DNA of 32,581 nt from Bacteroidales bacterium (lineage in GTDB: Bacteria > Bacteroidota > Bacteroidia > Bacteroidales > UBA3824), in assembly GCA_017543645.1 (NCBI GenBank), contig JAFYFR010000078.1, positions 1-32,581 on the forward strand, in the 5' to 3' direction. A program made the translations under genes and the position numbers. The notes beneath the pieces were generated by a model. That model worked only from the letters and a program-made list of their open reading frames with translations, searched no databases and was not told the origin of the DNA. Positions 1-7,332 of the stretch are shown here, piece by piece (the stretch's first letter is position 1; each line of letters opens with the position of its first letter).

Positions 1-677
1 CCCACAAAGATATATGTTTTATATTTAGGAGCGATAGAGCCGTTGTCGATTTTTTGGCAAATCATTCGGTTAATCATTCCCGAATATCCAGTGCGATTTT
101 CGGTGAGTTTCTGCACAAAAAGTTTGTGAACTCGTGGCAGGTTTATCCATAGTTCTTGATAGCGGAGTTTTTCTTTGCTGAGACGTTCGGGCGAAAAGTT
201 TGCCCAAAAGGTCTTTATAGCGTCAATCTGCTCTTGCGAGAAACTTTCGTTGGCATAAAAAGCGTCGATTTCGGCAATGTCGGCAAAGTTGGTGCAAAGT
301 TGGTAGATATCAATCAGATAGTTGTCGATTTCGTTGAAATCTTTTAGTAGTTTGTTGCCGGTATCAAAAAATTTATCGAACCCCGAAGCCAACGAAGCAT
401 TGTAATCACTATCTTTAAACACCTCGTAAAAAGCATCGTAGAGAGTAAAAAGCAGTTTTACACTATTCTCCTCCAACGGAAAATAACCCGAAAGTTGTGC
501 TATTATCTTATTGATAGTAAAGAAATTGCCCGAAAACGATGTAGCCCCCACCGCCTCAGCGTAAGCCTTACGGAAAAAACTCAGCGAGCGTTTGTTAGGA
601 AACACCACGCACACCGATTCTTGGTTGCCATATTTCTGCAAAATATCTTTTGCGGTCTCTTGTAAAAAGGTCTGCAT
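1..677 (-). CDS. AddB-like PD-(D/E)XK nuclease/helicase-family protein (N-terminal part; runs off the window)
   Basis: The first 225 codons are present; the rest lies beyond base 1. The protein begins MQTFLQETAKDILQKYG, followed by VCVVFPNKRSLSFFRKAY and a hydrophobic helix starting TINKIIAQLSGYFPLEE. This layout (start at once, a VFPNKRS strand where a Walker A would be, then FF+K) is the N-terminus of the inactivated-helicase plus PD-(D/E)XK nuclease proteins annotated in Bacteroidota as AddB-like, which work in double-strand-break end processing with an AddA/UvrD-like partner. The nuclease motif would be near the missing C-terminus and cannot be checked. The ATG at 677 is chosen because a TAAATTTG box lies 30 bases upstream. 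The family call rests only on the N-terminal pattern. Confidence 0.7.
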   Translation of the reverse strand, partial: MQTFLQETAKDILQKYGNQESVCVVFPNKRSLSFFRKAYAEAVGATSFSGNFFTINKIIAQLSGYFPLEENSVKLLFTLYDAFYEVFKDSDYNASLASGFDKFFDTGNKLLKDFNEIDNYLIDIYQLCTNFADIAEIDAFYANESFSQEQIDAIKTFWANFSPERLSKEKLRYQELWINLPRVHKLFVQKLTENRTGYSGMINRMICQKIDNGSIAPKYKTYIFV

Positions 678-706
678 AATTTGCGCGATTAGTTTAGTTT
701 ACTACG

Positions 707-714
707 CAAATTTA
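707..714 (-). promoter_or_regulatory. -7 box for the AddB-like gene
   Basis: On the minus strand this reads TAAATTTG, a perfect match to the Bacteroidota -7 consensus TAnnTTTG, 30 bases before the ATG at 677. The -33 TTG is not clearly present (ATG instead near 733), so the promoter is called on the -7 box alone. Confidence 0.5.
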
Positions 715-750
715 GCAAAAGAAAATTAAAAACATTGATTTTGTAAAATA

Positions 751-2160
751 TTATTCAACCTTAGCGGATAGTTTTTCGGCTCTGATGCGCTTGCTAAGGA
801 TTTTGTAACTTATCGACGCTGTAATTATGAATGCCAAAACGCTGTTTACCAAAAATAAAGTGTCGGGTTGGAGGGTGATGCTGCTGAAAACATTGAGGAA
901 GGCCTTTACCACGTTTGAAAGTCCCAAAACCCATGTTACCCACGTAACAAGTATCATCAGAACGTTTGAAATCCAGCCGTTTAAGTGACACTTACCCATA
1001 ACTTTTTCATCGTTTACAACCATAAAGAGAAACATGCTTACAAACGGCAGAATCAATCCGTTAAACGCCTGAGCAGCAATAATCGCCGGCACAGGACTAA
1101 TCTGCAAAAATCCTAAAACCACACCCACGGTAAGCACCGCGTATGCAATCCATTTGAAACGGCCAGTAGAACCGGCAGCCTCGCCCCCCTTTTTGGTGGC
1201 ATCGTCTTTGGTGAAAATACTGTTGGCTGTGAGTGCCGACGACAATGGGGCTGTGATGGCACTGGTGAATCCCGCAGCAAACATACCGAATCCGAAAATA
1301 TACACTGCCCACTGACCTATGCCGAGCGTAAGAGTATCTGACAACAATTTATACGAAAACGGAAGATTCTTTATTGCCTCGGGACTAAGTCCGCGTGTCA
1401 TCTCTGTACCCACAGCAAGAATAGCCATGGAGATAAAGCCGCCTAAGATTACAGCCACCGATATTCCAATGCGCATATCCTTAATAGTGGTGTCTTTCTG
1501 TACCACGTTAGAGCCAAGGAAAAGGTCGTATGGTACAACCGTAGTACCTACCAGACCAAGCACAAGCAAAGCCGCACCAGAAGTTTCGGGTAATGAAGGA
1601 ACAAGCAATCCGTGCATAACCTCGCCAACAGGAGGTTGGGCAAAAGCCGCAGTGGTAATGAACGTTATGCCCATTATAAACACAAAGCTACCCATAAAGT
1701 TTGCCATTGAGCGCAGTGATTTTAAACTGAGCGCAAGACTTGCTACAAGGGCAATCGCTGCCACAATCCACCGTTTGTCTAAATGCGGAAACACAAGCGA
1801 AAGTCCTTCTACAGAGCCGAGTATGTTGCCGGTTTCGTAAGCCGCGCAACCTAATATAATAGCACCTACAATAAGAATCAGCACAGGAATTTGCGCTTTT
1901 TTCCCACTGTAATGATGCTTGATTGACTGTCCGAGGTTCATGCCCGAATAAATAGTGCTTCGAGCACTCGCCTCTTGCAGGATAAGACAGGCAAACGTAG
2001 CGAAAGACAAGGCCCACAAAAGCTGGAACTGAAAATCAGCTCCGGCCTTTGTAGCAGTGGTAACAGTACCCGGTCCTATAAAAGCCGCGGAAATAATCGA
2101 CCAGAACAGGATATTGAGTATCCTGCTTTTAAATCGTGATAATATTCCTTTGCCTTTCAT
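751..2160 (-). CDS. NRAMP-family (SLC11-like) divalent cation transporter with non-canonical metal site
   Basis: A 469-residue integral membrane protein with about eleven hydrophobic segments and the NRAMP opening FIGPGTVTTATKAGA in segment 1 (residues 28-41). NRAMP proteins couple proton and divalent metal import across the inner membrane. The usual metal ligands are altered: segment 1 has GPGT (29-32) where DPGN is typical, and segment 6 has VVPYD (208-212) where VMPHN is typical, so the ligand Asp, Asn and Met are replaced by Gly, Thr and Val. Loss of the soft Met ligand is also a trait of NRAMP-related Mg transporters, so the substrate may not be Mn or Fe. It starts 31 bases after the stop of the cyclotransferase-like gene on the same strand, with no promoter seen between, so the two are probably co-transcribed. 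Family is secure; substrate is unknown. Confidence 0.85.
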   Translation of the reverse strand: MKGKGILSRFKSRILNILFWSIISAAFIGPGTVTTATKAGADFQFQLLWALSFATFACLILQEASARSTIYSGMNLGQSIKHHYSGKKAQIPVLILIVGAIILGCAAYETGNILGSVEGLSLVFPHLDKRWIVAAIALVASLALSLKSLRSMANFMGSFVFIMGITFITTAAFAQPPVGEVMHGLLVPSLPETSGAALLVLGLVGTTVVPYDLFLGSNVVQKDTTIKDMRIGISVAVILGGFISMAILAVGTEMTRGLSPEAIKNLPFSYKLLSDTLTLGIGQWAVYIFGFGMFAAGFTSAITAPLSSALTANSIFTKDDATKKGGEAAGSTGRFKWIAYAVLTVGVVLGFLQISPVPAIIAAQAFNGLILPFVSMFLFMVVNDEKVMGKCHLNGWISNVLMILVTWVTWVLGLSNVVKAFLNVFSSITLQPDTLFLVNSVLAFIITASISYKILSKRIRAEKLSAKVE

Positions 2161-2191
2161 TACGTTGCCAAATTTGTAGAATTGGAAAATA

Positions 2192-2713
2192 CTAAAAATC
2201 CATAATCATGCGGTGGCGCATGTATTCCATAATGTCTTCTTCGTTAAGTTCTCTTTTCTTCTCGTCTTTGAGTAGGTTGCCTATAACGTCCACATTGTCG
2301 CGGAAAGCCTTATAGTCGCCACCTAAAATTTTGAGAGGTTCGTTGCGACGGCGGTAGTAGAAGCAGAGTTCCGCATTGTCGAGGTTGAAATTGTGGTCGG
2401 GGTTTTTTTCAACCGACCAAGTGGGAATGAGAGTGAGGTCATATCCTTTGGGAAATTCGCCTGAGTGCGATTCCAGATGGTTGATACGTTGCAGGCAAGA
2501 GTAGTCAACAAGGTGAACCTCACCGACGGTGAATGCAGTGTGGTCGTTGGTATCGATGTATACGCTACCGTTTTCGGCCATCATTAGCTGACCACGGCTG
2601 TAATAAGTGCCTTTGAAAGTGCTTCCACCCATGTAGAAGTCGAATCTTTCACCTTTGAGCAGCGTTCCGAATACGAAAAGCCTGATGATATGAAATTTTT
2701 GATTGTTAATCAT
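2192..2713 (-). CDS. Gamma-glutamylcyclotransferase-like (AIG2/GGCT fold) protein
   Basis: 173 residues, cytoplasmic. The N-terminal strand-turn RLFVFGTLLKGERF (residues 11-24) matches the substrate-loop signature of the GGCT/AIG2 fold (YGTLxxG), and INHLESHSG (77-85) supplies the acidic residue (Glu81) at the place of the family's catalytic Glu. GGCT-fold enzymes release 5-oxoproline from gamma-glutamyl amines or peptides; the exact substrate here is not evident. The C-terminal 60 residues are charged and may be an extra helical tail. It appears to be the first gene of a two-gene transcript with the NRAMP-like transporter; a TATATTTG box lies 26 bases upstream of its ATG. Confidence 0.7.
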   Translation of the reverse strand: MINNQKFHIIRLFVFGTLLKGERFDFYMGGSTFKGTYYSRGQLMMAENGSVYIDTNDHTAFTVGEVHLVDYSCLQRINHLESHSGEFPKGYDLTLIPTWSVEKNPDHNFNLDNAELCFYYRRRNEPLKILGGDYKAFRDNVDVIGNLLKDEKKRELNEEDIMEYMRHRMIMDF

Positions 2714-2738
2714 TTTTGTTAGTTATTAATTATAATGT

Positions 2739-2746
2739 CAAATATA
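2739..2746 (-). promoter_or_regulatory. -7 box for the cyclotransferase-transporter pair
   Basis: Minus strand reads TATATTTG, a perfect TAnnTTTG box 26 bases before the ATG at 2713. No TTG was found at the normal -33 spacing. Confidence 0.45.
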
Positions 2747-2803
2747 TTTACTTTTTTTATAGTAAAATTCATGCCAAACCGTCTAAAAGATGCGTTTATT
2801 TGT

Positions 2804-2840
2804 AAAAAAAAGGGGGCTTCGTAGAATCAAAAGCCCCTTT
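2804..2840 (-). terminator. Intrinsic terminator of the M23 peptidase gene
   Basis: On the minus strand AAAGGGGCTT and AAGCCCCC form a stem with one bulged base, a loop of roughly ten bases, and are followed by eight T. It lies about 85 bases after the stop of the M23 gene and before the next minus-strand promoter, so it separates the two transcripts. Confidence 0.85.
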
Positions 2841-2924
2841 CTCGTTTGTTATGGTTACTATGAATGAATGAATTTCAAATCTTAGTTAAGGTATAATAAT
2901 CTAACTGCTATGATTTTCAAGCGA

Positions 2925-3899
2925 TTATTCTTCGTAAATAATATTGTCTTTCGAAGCGTCAAGCAGTTTTTGGTATTCCTCTTCGGTCAAGCCCTCTTTG
3001 TAAAAGTTGATTGGGTTAACGGGTGTGTTGTTGATTCTAACCTCGTAGTGCAAGTGCGGACTTGTTGACAATCCTGTGCTGCCCACGAGAGCGATAACGT
3101 CGCCTCTGTTAACTTTCTGTCCTGTTTCAACGAGGAGCTTGCTGCAATGTCCGTAGACGGTCATGTATCCATATCCGTGATTGATTTTCACCACATTGCC
3201 GTAGCCTGTCTGCACGCCAGAGTATATAACGGTACCGCTACCCGATGCGTAGATGGGAGTTCCTGTTGCTGCGGTGAGGTCTACTCCCGCATGGAGTCTT
3301 GAATAATGGAGTATTGGATGGAATCTCATTCCGAACGGAGATCCGAATCTGATGAAGTCTTTTGTTGCAATTGGTCTGATTGAAGGGATGCAGGCTAACA
3401 TCTTTTCTTTTTCTTTTACGAGGTCGACCACTTCGTTAAATGATTTCGACTGTACTACCATTTCACGCGATATTACGTCAAGTTTGTAAGCTGTTTCGAC
3501 CATTGCGTTTGAATTGTCGTATCCGCGGTATACTTCGTAGCGGTCAACACCTCCGAATCCGCCTCGCCTTTCGATTTGCGATACCGGCTTGGCTTCAAAT
3601 ATCGCCCTGTACACATTGTCGTCGCGGTTTTGAATTTCCGCGAGGTCGTTTTCGCATTGGAGCAGTTTTTTGTTGAGGATTTCAAACTGCTTTAGTAGGT
3701 TTGTGTTTTCGTTTTGTGCATCGCGTTCGGCAGGAGATCCTATATAATAGGTGGCTGCTGTGCCTAAGCCTATTCCCAGTACTACTGAAAACGCTATTTT
3801 AGGTAATACTTTGTGATATATAAACTTACGTAACGAAAATTTTTCTTCTTCAAACCTCAATGTCTTGGGGTTAAATTTGTATTTTACTTTTTTTATCAT
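2925..3899 (-). CDS. M23 (LytM-type) zinc metallopeptidase, membrane-anchored
   Basis: 324 residues. A short cytoplasmic N-terminus, one membrane segment (about 34-54) and a coiled-coil stretch (60-95) precede a C-terminal LytM domain (about 185-300). Zinc and catalytic residues are intact: His203 and Asp207 in RLHAGVDL, His251 in VYGHCSK, and His282-x-His284 in PHLHYE. Such enzymes cut peptide cross-links in peptidoglycan from the periplasmic side, allowing wall growth or division. It is divergent from mltG, another peptidoglycan-cleaving enzyme, with about 400 bases between the starts. It has its own strong promoter and terminator, so it is probably monocistronic. Confidence 0.92.
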   Translation of the reverse strand: MIKKVKYKFNPKTLRFEEEKFSLRKFIYHKVLPKIAFSVVLGIGLGTAATYYIGSPAERDAQNENTNLLKQFEILNKKLLQCENDLAEIQNRDDNVYRAIFEAKPVSQIERRGGFGGVDRYEVYRGYDNSNAMVETAYKLDVISREMVVQSKSFNEVVDLVKEKEKMLACIPSIRPIATKDFIRFGSPFGMRFHPILHYSRLHAGVDLTAATGTPIYASGSGTVIYSGVQTGYGNVVKINHGYGYMTVYGHCSKLLVETGQKVNRGDVIALVGSTGLSTSPHLHYEVRINNTPVNPINFYKEGLTEEEYQKLLDASKDNIIYEE

Positions 3900-3969
3900 A
3901 ACTGATAATTTTGGTTTCTATCAAACAGGTTTTTTGTTAACCATTTTGCGTTTGACTTTAATCATGGTG

Positions 3970-3999
3970 CAAATTTAGTTATTTATTTCTAATGTGCAA
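3970..3999 (-). promoter_or_regulatory. Bacteroidota promoter of the M23 peptidase gene
   Basis: On the minus strand TTG (3999-3997), exactly 19 bases, then TAAATTTG (3977-3970): both elements and the spacing match the phylum consensus. It predicts a 5' untranslated region of about 60 bases before the ATG at 3899. Confidence 0.8.
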
Positions 4000-4244
4000 G
4001 CGTTTTTAAGTTTTTTTTGCAACAGACATATCACTTTTATCAAAAGTATTGTGTTCTTTACTTTATTAATTTTTTGATTTTTAGTTCGTTACAGCCGTTT
4101 GCGTGATTTGTGAAAAAATACTATCCTTAACGTAAACTTAATATTAAGCTAAATGTCGTTTTTTTGCACTTTTCTCTATAATCAAATGCGCTTTTTTTAA
4201 TGGTATAGTTTCATTATTCAAAAAACATACCAACTATATAATGG
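4000..4244. other. Divergent intergenic region, no gene seen
   Basis: The gap between the M23 and mltG starts (3900-4301) is AT-rich and shows no convincing reading frame or RNA gene. Besides the promoters listed separately it holds a perfect 12-base palindrome, CTTAATATTAAG, at 4137-4148, which could be a protein site but is AT-rich enough to be chance. Confidence 0.5.
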
Positions 4245-4275
4245 TTGGAGCATCGGAAAATAATTGCTATCTTGC
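4245..4275 (+). promoter_or_regulatory. Probable mltG promoter
   Basis: TTG (4245-4247), 20 bases, then TATCTTGC (4268-4275), one base short of TAnnTTTG. The predicted transcript start falls just upstream of the ATG at 4302, which argues against any earlier start codon for mltG. Confidence 0.55.
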
Positions 4276-4301
4276 GCCGTTATTTAATTTATTATAGTAC
4301 A

Positions 4302-5339
4302 ATGAAAAAGACTTTGAAAATAATTCTTGCAGTTTTGGCTGTGGGATTGGTAGCCGCCGGTATGGTGGGGTATTCGTTTTACAAAAGGATTTACGCCCCG
4401 AACATCTACGTTAAGCAGTCGAAATATCTCTACATTGCTGACAATTCGGATTTTAACGCTGTGAAAGACAGCTTGTTCAGTAATTTTCGTGTTAATGACC
4501 CCGATGCTTTTGTGTGGGTGGCTGAAAAGAAAAACTACCCGTCGAAAATTCGCGGAGGGCGTTACAAAATCACTGACGGAATGAGCAACAATCAGATAGT
4601 CAATCTTCTCCGCTCTGGTAATCAGGAGCCTGTGAGGGTAACATTCAACAATTTGCGCACTATCCGCCAGCTATGCTCCAAGATTTCGCACCAGCTACCT
4701 ATCGACAGCACCTATTTATATAATCTGCTCACTAACGACGAATTTTTGCGGCCGTACGGTTTTAATTCGGTAACGTGTAACGCCCTCTTTATCCCCGACA
4801 CTTACGAATTTTACTGGAACACCTCTGCTGAAAAGTTTATAGAGCGTATGTACAGTTTTTACAAGCAGTATTGGACTGACGAGCGTAAGGCAAAGGCGCA
4901 GAAAATAGGTCTTACACCGCTGCAAGTGAGCATTTTGGCATCTATTGTTCAAAGCGAACAAGCGGCGCACAAGGAGGAACAGCCAATAATTGCGGGTCTG
5001 TATCTCAACCGTTTGAAAATTGATATGCCGTTACAAAGTTGTCCCACACTGATTTATGCTATTGGCGACTTTACCATCAAGCGCGTTACCAATAAGATGA
5101 CCGAGATAGACTCACCTTATAATACATATAAAAATCCCGGACTGCCGCCTTCTCCGATCAACTTTCCCGAGCAGTCGGCTCTCAACGCGGTGTTGAACTA
5201 TCAGGCAAACGACTATATATATATGTGTGCCAAGAGCGATTTTTCGGGTTACCACAATTTTTCCAAAACCTACCAGCAGCATTTGGTGTACGCCAAAGAA
5301 TATCAAAAAAAACTTGACCAAAGAGGAATGTGGAAATAG
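4302..5339 (+). CDS. mltG: Endolytic murein transglycosylase MltG
   Basis: 345 residues from the ATG at 4302; the longer frame from TTG at 4245 is rejected because it would begin inside the promoter and lacks the usual MltG start. Residues 5-26 are a single membrane segment, followed by a LysM-like region and the YceG/MltG catalytic domain. ILASIVQSEQ (211-220) carries the catalytic Glu219; FIPDTYEFYW (163-172) and LYLNRLKIDMPLQS (233-246) are further family signatures. MltG cuts nascent glycan strands next to the inner membrane and sets strand length. The first Glu of the common EKE triplet is Gln here, but the catalytic one is retained. Confidence 0.95.
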   Translation: MKKTLKIILAVLAVGLVAAGMVGYSFYKRIYAPNIYVKQSKYLYIADNSDFNAVKDSLFSNFRVNDPDAFVWVAEKKNYPSKIRGGRYKITDGMSNNQIVNLLRSGNQEPVRVTFNNLRTIRQLCSKISHQLPIDSTYLYNLLTNDEFLRPYGFNSVTCNALFIPDTYEFYWNTSAEKFIERMYSFYKQYWTDERKAKAQKIGLTPLQVSILASIVQSEQAAHKEEQPIIAGLYLNRLKIDMPLQSCPTLIYAIGDFTIKRVTNKMTEIDSPYNTYKNPGLPPSPINFPEQSALNAVLNYQANDYIYMCAKSDFSGYHNFSKTYQQHLVYAKEYQKKLDQRGMWK

Positions 5340-5348
5340 GTTTTTTTG

Positions 5349-5356
5349 TACATTTG
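5349..5356 (+). promoter_or_regulatory. -7 box before the nucleoside permease
   Basis: TACATTTG matches TAnnTTTG and lies 24 bases before the ATG at 5381, just after the mltG stop. No TTG at the right spacing is visible, so the permease may be read from here or by read-through from mltG. Confidence 0.4.
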
Positions 5357-5380
5357 GCAGGAATTATTAAAAACACATCT

Positions 5381-6670
5381 ATGGACAAATTTATAAAAAT
5401 AAAGCTCGCCGTTATGAACTTTCTGCAGTTCGGGGTATGGGGCGCGTACCTCACCTGCATGGGAACGTTTCTCGGCTCAAACGGATTTGCCGACAGCATC
5501 GGACTTTTCTATTCGGCACAGGGCATAGCGTCGCTATTTATGCCCGCCATCATCGGAATTATTGCCGACAGATGGATTCAGGCACAGAAAACATACGGAA
5601 TATGCCATCTGATTTCGGCATCGGCGATGATAGCTTTGTGCTTGTACTGTTTAAATGCCGGTTCGGAGATGCAGATGGGCATTATGTATCCGCTTTATTT
5701 CTTTGCGATAGCGTTTTATATGCCAACGCTCTCACTGTCGTTCTCGGTGGCTTACAATGCGTTGGACGTTAACAAGTTGGATACTGTAAAGCATTTCCCG
5801 CCTATAAGGACACTCGGCACAGTGGGATTTATTGCAAGCATGTGGACGGTAGACTTGTTGAAATTTCAGGCTACTCCGCATCAGTTTTTGGTGAGCGGCA
5901 TACTCGGTATTCTGCTTGGTATTTACGCATTTACGCTTCCGACATGCAAGATTCAGAAAAACCAAGGCAAGAAATCGTTCGCGGAGGCGTTCGGCCTCGA
6001 TGCATTCAAGCTGTTCAAGGAGTATAAGATTGCGGTGTTCTTCATTTTCTCCGCGTTGATTGGTATGTGCCTGCAAATCACCAACAGTTTTGCAAATCCG
6101 TTTATCACCAGTTTCGGCGACATCGACACTTTTAAGGATACATTCGGCGTTAAGCACGCCAATATACTTATCTCGCTTTCGCAGGTTTCGGAAACGCTCT
6201 GCATCCTGCTCATTCCGTTCTTCCTCAAAAAATTAGGTATCAAGAAGGTGATGCTTATCGCAATGGCGGCGTGGGTACTGAGGTTTACATTCTTCGGCCT
6301 TGGCGACCCGGGCAGCGGCGTTTGGCTGTTTGTGCTCAGCTGCATTGTCTATGGCGTGGCTTTCGACTTTTTCAACATTTCGGGTTCGCTCTACGTAAAC
6401 CAGACCACCGACACCAAGATACGCTCGTCGGCTCAGGGATTGTTTATGATGATGACCAACGGCATCGGCGCAACTGTGGGAACGCTTTCGGCTCAGGCAA
6501 TCATCAACGCCAACCACTGTATGGACGCTGCCACCGAACCAATGGCGCGTTGGGCCGGCTGGACTCAGTCGTGGTATATTTTTGCCGCATACGCTTTGGT
6601 TATTGCGATACTTTTTATGCTTATTTTCAAGCACAAGCACAATCCAGAACAAATTGAGGCTGCCAAATAG
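5381..6670 (+). CDS. NupG-type nucleoside:H+ symporter (MFS)
   Basis: 429 residues from ATG 5381 (MDKFIKIKLAVMNFLQFGVWG), about twelve membrane segments. The C-terminal half has the NupG/XapB signature: YGVAFDFFNISGSLYVNQ followed by IRSSAQGLFMMMTNGIGA, and the first half has PPIRTLGTVGFIASMW, all close to what I know of E. coli NupG. It should import nucleosides with protons across the inner membrane for salvage. The longer frame upstream is rejected because it would start within the mltG end and before the -7 box. Followed by a strong bidirectional terminator. Confidence 0.88.
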   Translation: MDKFIKIKLAVMNFLQFGVWGAYLTCMGTFLGSNGFADSIGLFYSAQGIASLFMPAIIGIIADRWIQAQKTYGICHLISASAMIALCLYCLNAGSEMQMGIMYPLYFFAIAFYMPTLSLSFSVAYNALDVNKLDTVKHFPPIRTLGTVGFIASMWTVDLLKFQATPHQFLVSGILGILLGIYAFTLPTCKIQKNQGKKSFAEAFGLDAFKLFKEYKIAVFFIFSALIGMCLQITNSFANPFITSFGDIDTFKDTFGVKHANILISLSQVSETLCILLIPFFLKKLGIKKVMLIAMAAWVLRFTFFGLGDPGSGVWLFVLSCIVYGVAFDFFNISGSLYVNQTTDTKIRSSAQGLFMMMTNGIGATVGTLSAQAIINANHCMDAATEPMARWAGWTQSWYIFAAYALVIAILFMLIFKHKHNPEQIEAAK

Positions 6671-6699
6671 GGCACACCTTAAATATATGTTGTATACAA

Positions 6700-6737
6700 A
6701 AAAATGGCTGACATCGATTGATGCCAGCCATTTTTTT
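6700..6737. terminator. Bidirectional intrinsic terminator between convergent genes
   Basis: A run of A, then ATGGCTG, mismatch, CATC, GATT loop, GATG, mismatch, CAGCCAT and a run of T. The symmetric A/T flanks let it end both the permease transcript and the convergent PKD lipoprotein transcript. Confidence 0.85.
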
Positions 6738-6758
6738 GGGTGAATGTTTAGACGAAAA

Positions 6759-7172
6759 CTACTGTTGCTGTTCAGGCTGAGGTTCGGGCTGTGGTTCGGG
6801 CTGCGGCTCTGGCTGTGGTTCAGGTTGCGGCTCAGGTTGCGGCTCTTTTACAGATTTAGGGTGAATGTAGAACACCTTTTTAAAATCGTCGCTTTCGTCG
6901 TCGTTTTCGATTGTAAGGTAAACGGTGTAAGTACCAGGCTCGGCATAAGAGTGCTCTGGATTCTCACGGTCGGAATAATATCCGTCGCCAAATTCCCACC
7001 AATAACTTTCGGCACGATCCGATTTGTTGTTGAAATAAATGATTTCATCTACCTCGTATTCGTCATATTCGGTTTCAAAAAACGCGTCCAATTTGAAGCT
7101 CTCATGGCACGAGGATAACGAGAACATGGCTGCTACAGCCGCCATAACTACTAATAATTTAATCTTTTTCAT
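6759..7172 (-). CDS. PKD-domain lipoprotein with Pro-Glu-Pro-Gln tail
   Basis: 137 residues starting at ATG 7172 (MKKIKLLVVMAAVAAMFSLSSCHE), a lipoprotein signal with lipobox LSSC; the 14 codons upstream would spoil that signal. The mature part contains one PKD-type beta-sandwich, recognised by YWWEFGDGYYSDRENPEHSYAEPGTY-like spacing with WEFGDG and the Y-x-x-PGTYTVYLTIEN strand. It ends in a low-complexity tail of repeated PEPQ and three Gln. PKD domains are usually binding or spacer modules on the cell surface; no enzyme activity is visible. The role is unknown. Confidence 0.8.
   Translation of the reverse strand: MKKIKLLVVMAAVAAMFSLSSCHESFKLDAFFETEYDEYEVDEIIYFNNKSDRAESYWWEFGDGYYSDRENPEHSYAEPGTYTVYLTIENDDESDDFKKVFYIHPKSVKEPQPEPQPEPQPEPQPEPQPEPQPEQQQ
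6771..6842 (-). repeat. Six 12-base tandem repeats encoding (Pro-Glu-Pro-Gln)n
   Basis: Six degenerate 12-base units such as TTCGGGCTGTGG (plus strand) run head to tail in frame inside the PKD lipoprotein gene. Copy number could change by slippage without frameshift, altering tail length. Confidence 0.85.
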
Positions 7173-7282
7173 AGTTTGTGTTTTTAAATATTTAATTAAA
7201 TTGTTGATATTCAAATCTCATAGTGTATAAAAAATGCTGTTAATTTTTGATAAATATACAAATTTTTCAAAAATTTCGGTGT

Positions 7283-7290
7283 CAAATATA
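7283..7290 (-). promoter_or_regulatory. Possible -7 box for the PKD lipoprotein gene
   Basis: Minus strand reads TATATTTG. A TTG lies 21 bases further up (7314-7312), slightly wider than the usual spacing. It would give a leader of about 100 bases. It sits 11 bases from the opposite-facing box of the gldF-gldG gene, so the two divergent promoters would overlap. Confidence 0.35.
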
Positions 7291-7301
7291 CATATAAAGT
7301 G

Positions 7302-7309
7302 TAAATTTG
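7302..7309 (+). promoter_or_regulatory. -7 box of the gldF-gldG gene
   Basis: TAAATTTG is a perfect -7 box 24 bases before the ATG at 7333; AAAAGG at 7325-7330 is a usable ribosome binding site. The -33 element is not clear. Confidence 0.5.
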
Positions 7310-7332
7310 CGCAAATATTATACTAAAAGGAT

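Noticed and set aside
1319..1840. Long open frame on the plus strand inside the NRAMP gene
   Set aside because: It is antisense to a clear membrane protein, has no family features, and follows from codon bias of the real gene. Similar antisense frames elsewhere were dropped for the same reason.
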